From positions 62,001 through 126,000 of the forward strand of contig DASVTU010000014.1 of the NCBI GenBank assembly GCA_036387415.1: a stretch of DNA of 64,000 nucleotides. The letters run 5' to 3'. Within the stretch, counting starts at the first letter, position 1. Each line of letters starts with the position of its first letter. Below the pieces are notes generated by a model. The model saw only the letters and a program-made list of their open reading frames with translations. It searched no databases and was not told the origin of the DNA. Source of the stretch: DASVTU01 sp036387415. GTDB taxonomy: Bacteria; Acidobacteriota; Blastocatellia; Pyrinomonadales; Pyrinomonadaceae. Shown one piece after another: positions 63,955 through 64,000 of this stretch. The translations under genes were made by a program, and so were the position numbers.

Positions 63955-64000
63955 TTAGCGTAGTTTCAGTGTCGAGATGCTCAAGAGCGCAAAGAGGATG
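63955..64000 (-). CDS. mraY: Phospho-N-acetylmuramoyl-pentapeptide-transferase, last codons (partial)
   Basis: The minus strand reads ILFALLSISTLKLR then TAA, which is the usual end of MraY (FALLSLSTLKLR). The gene continues beyond the window. It makes lipid I and precedes murD in many clusters, as here. Confidence 0.8.
   Translation of the reverse strand, partial: ILFALLSISTLKLR

Overview
The window looks like chromosomal DNA of a high-GC, Gram-negative-type bacterium, most likely an acidobacterium of the Blastocatellia kind. The reasons are a secreted VWFA protein of the type common in Acidobacteria, periplasmic M16 and M61 peptidases, YCF48-type and VIT/VWFA secreted proteins, PilT, and a classical division and cell-wall cluster. 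The genus assignment is inference. I see no rRNA, tRNA, CRISPR array, integrase or transposase.

Layout. 1-8.6 kb: a partial secreted protein, an HExxH lipoprotein, DinB-like, VWFA-like and PilT genes, and a GAF/PP2C phosphatase. 8.6-15.9 kb: an accessory-looking block with a DnaG-type Toprim primase, an ImmA-like protein, a DUF2442/DUF4160 pair flanked by 60-bp direct repeats, a catalase, an XRE repressor, and a divergent operon encoding a coiled-coil protein, a SWIM-Rad52 fusion and a putative HTH protein. 16-22 kb: two VOC proteins, a SnoaL-like protein, an outer-membrane transporter-like protein, a cysteine hydrolase, a DUF6766 membrane protein and an S41 protease. 22.5-38 kb: peptidases, with one M61 and two complete pairs of M16 active plus inactive subunits, together with YCF48-like and VIT-VWFA proteins. 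38-53 kb: MFS, XdhC proteins, nadC-valS, two receiver-domain regulators, a GspG-like secreted protein, pdxA and an Hfq-like protein with a long Gly/Ser N-terminal tail. 53.4-64 kb, all minus strand: mraY(partial)-murD-ftsW-murG-murC-murB-ftsQ-ftsA-ftsZ, which makes peptidoglycan precursors and builds the septum.

The most unusual signal is a family of at least 15 intergenic inverted repeats, plus about three single arms. Each arm is made of imperfect tandem 7-9-base words. The words differ between loci (for example AAAAGGC, GAGGTCA, GCGGATT, GTAAATGG, GCAGAAGGC), but the architecture is constant: purine-rich arm, short loop, complementary arm. They sit at gene ends, often touching the stop codon, and in at least five genes (immA-like, xdhC-like, murC, murG, murD) the arm encodes the last 8-15 residues. 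They recur inside the cell-wall cluster. I cannot assign them to a named repeat family.

A second candidate system is the 8.6-15.9 kb block. A lambda-like repressor arrangement (XRE gene, divergent promoters, a strong dyad over the -10) faces a SWIM-Rad52 annealing protein, with an ImmA-like protein and a Toprim primase nearby. It could be a domesticated or decayed mobile replication/recombination module.
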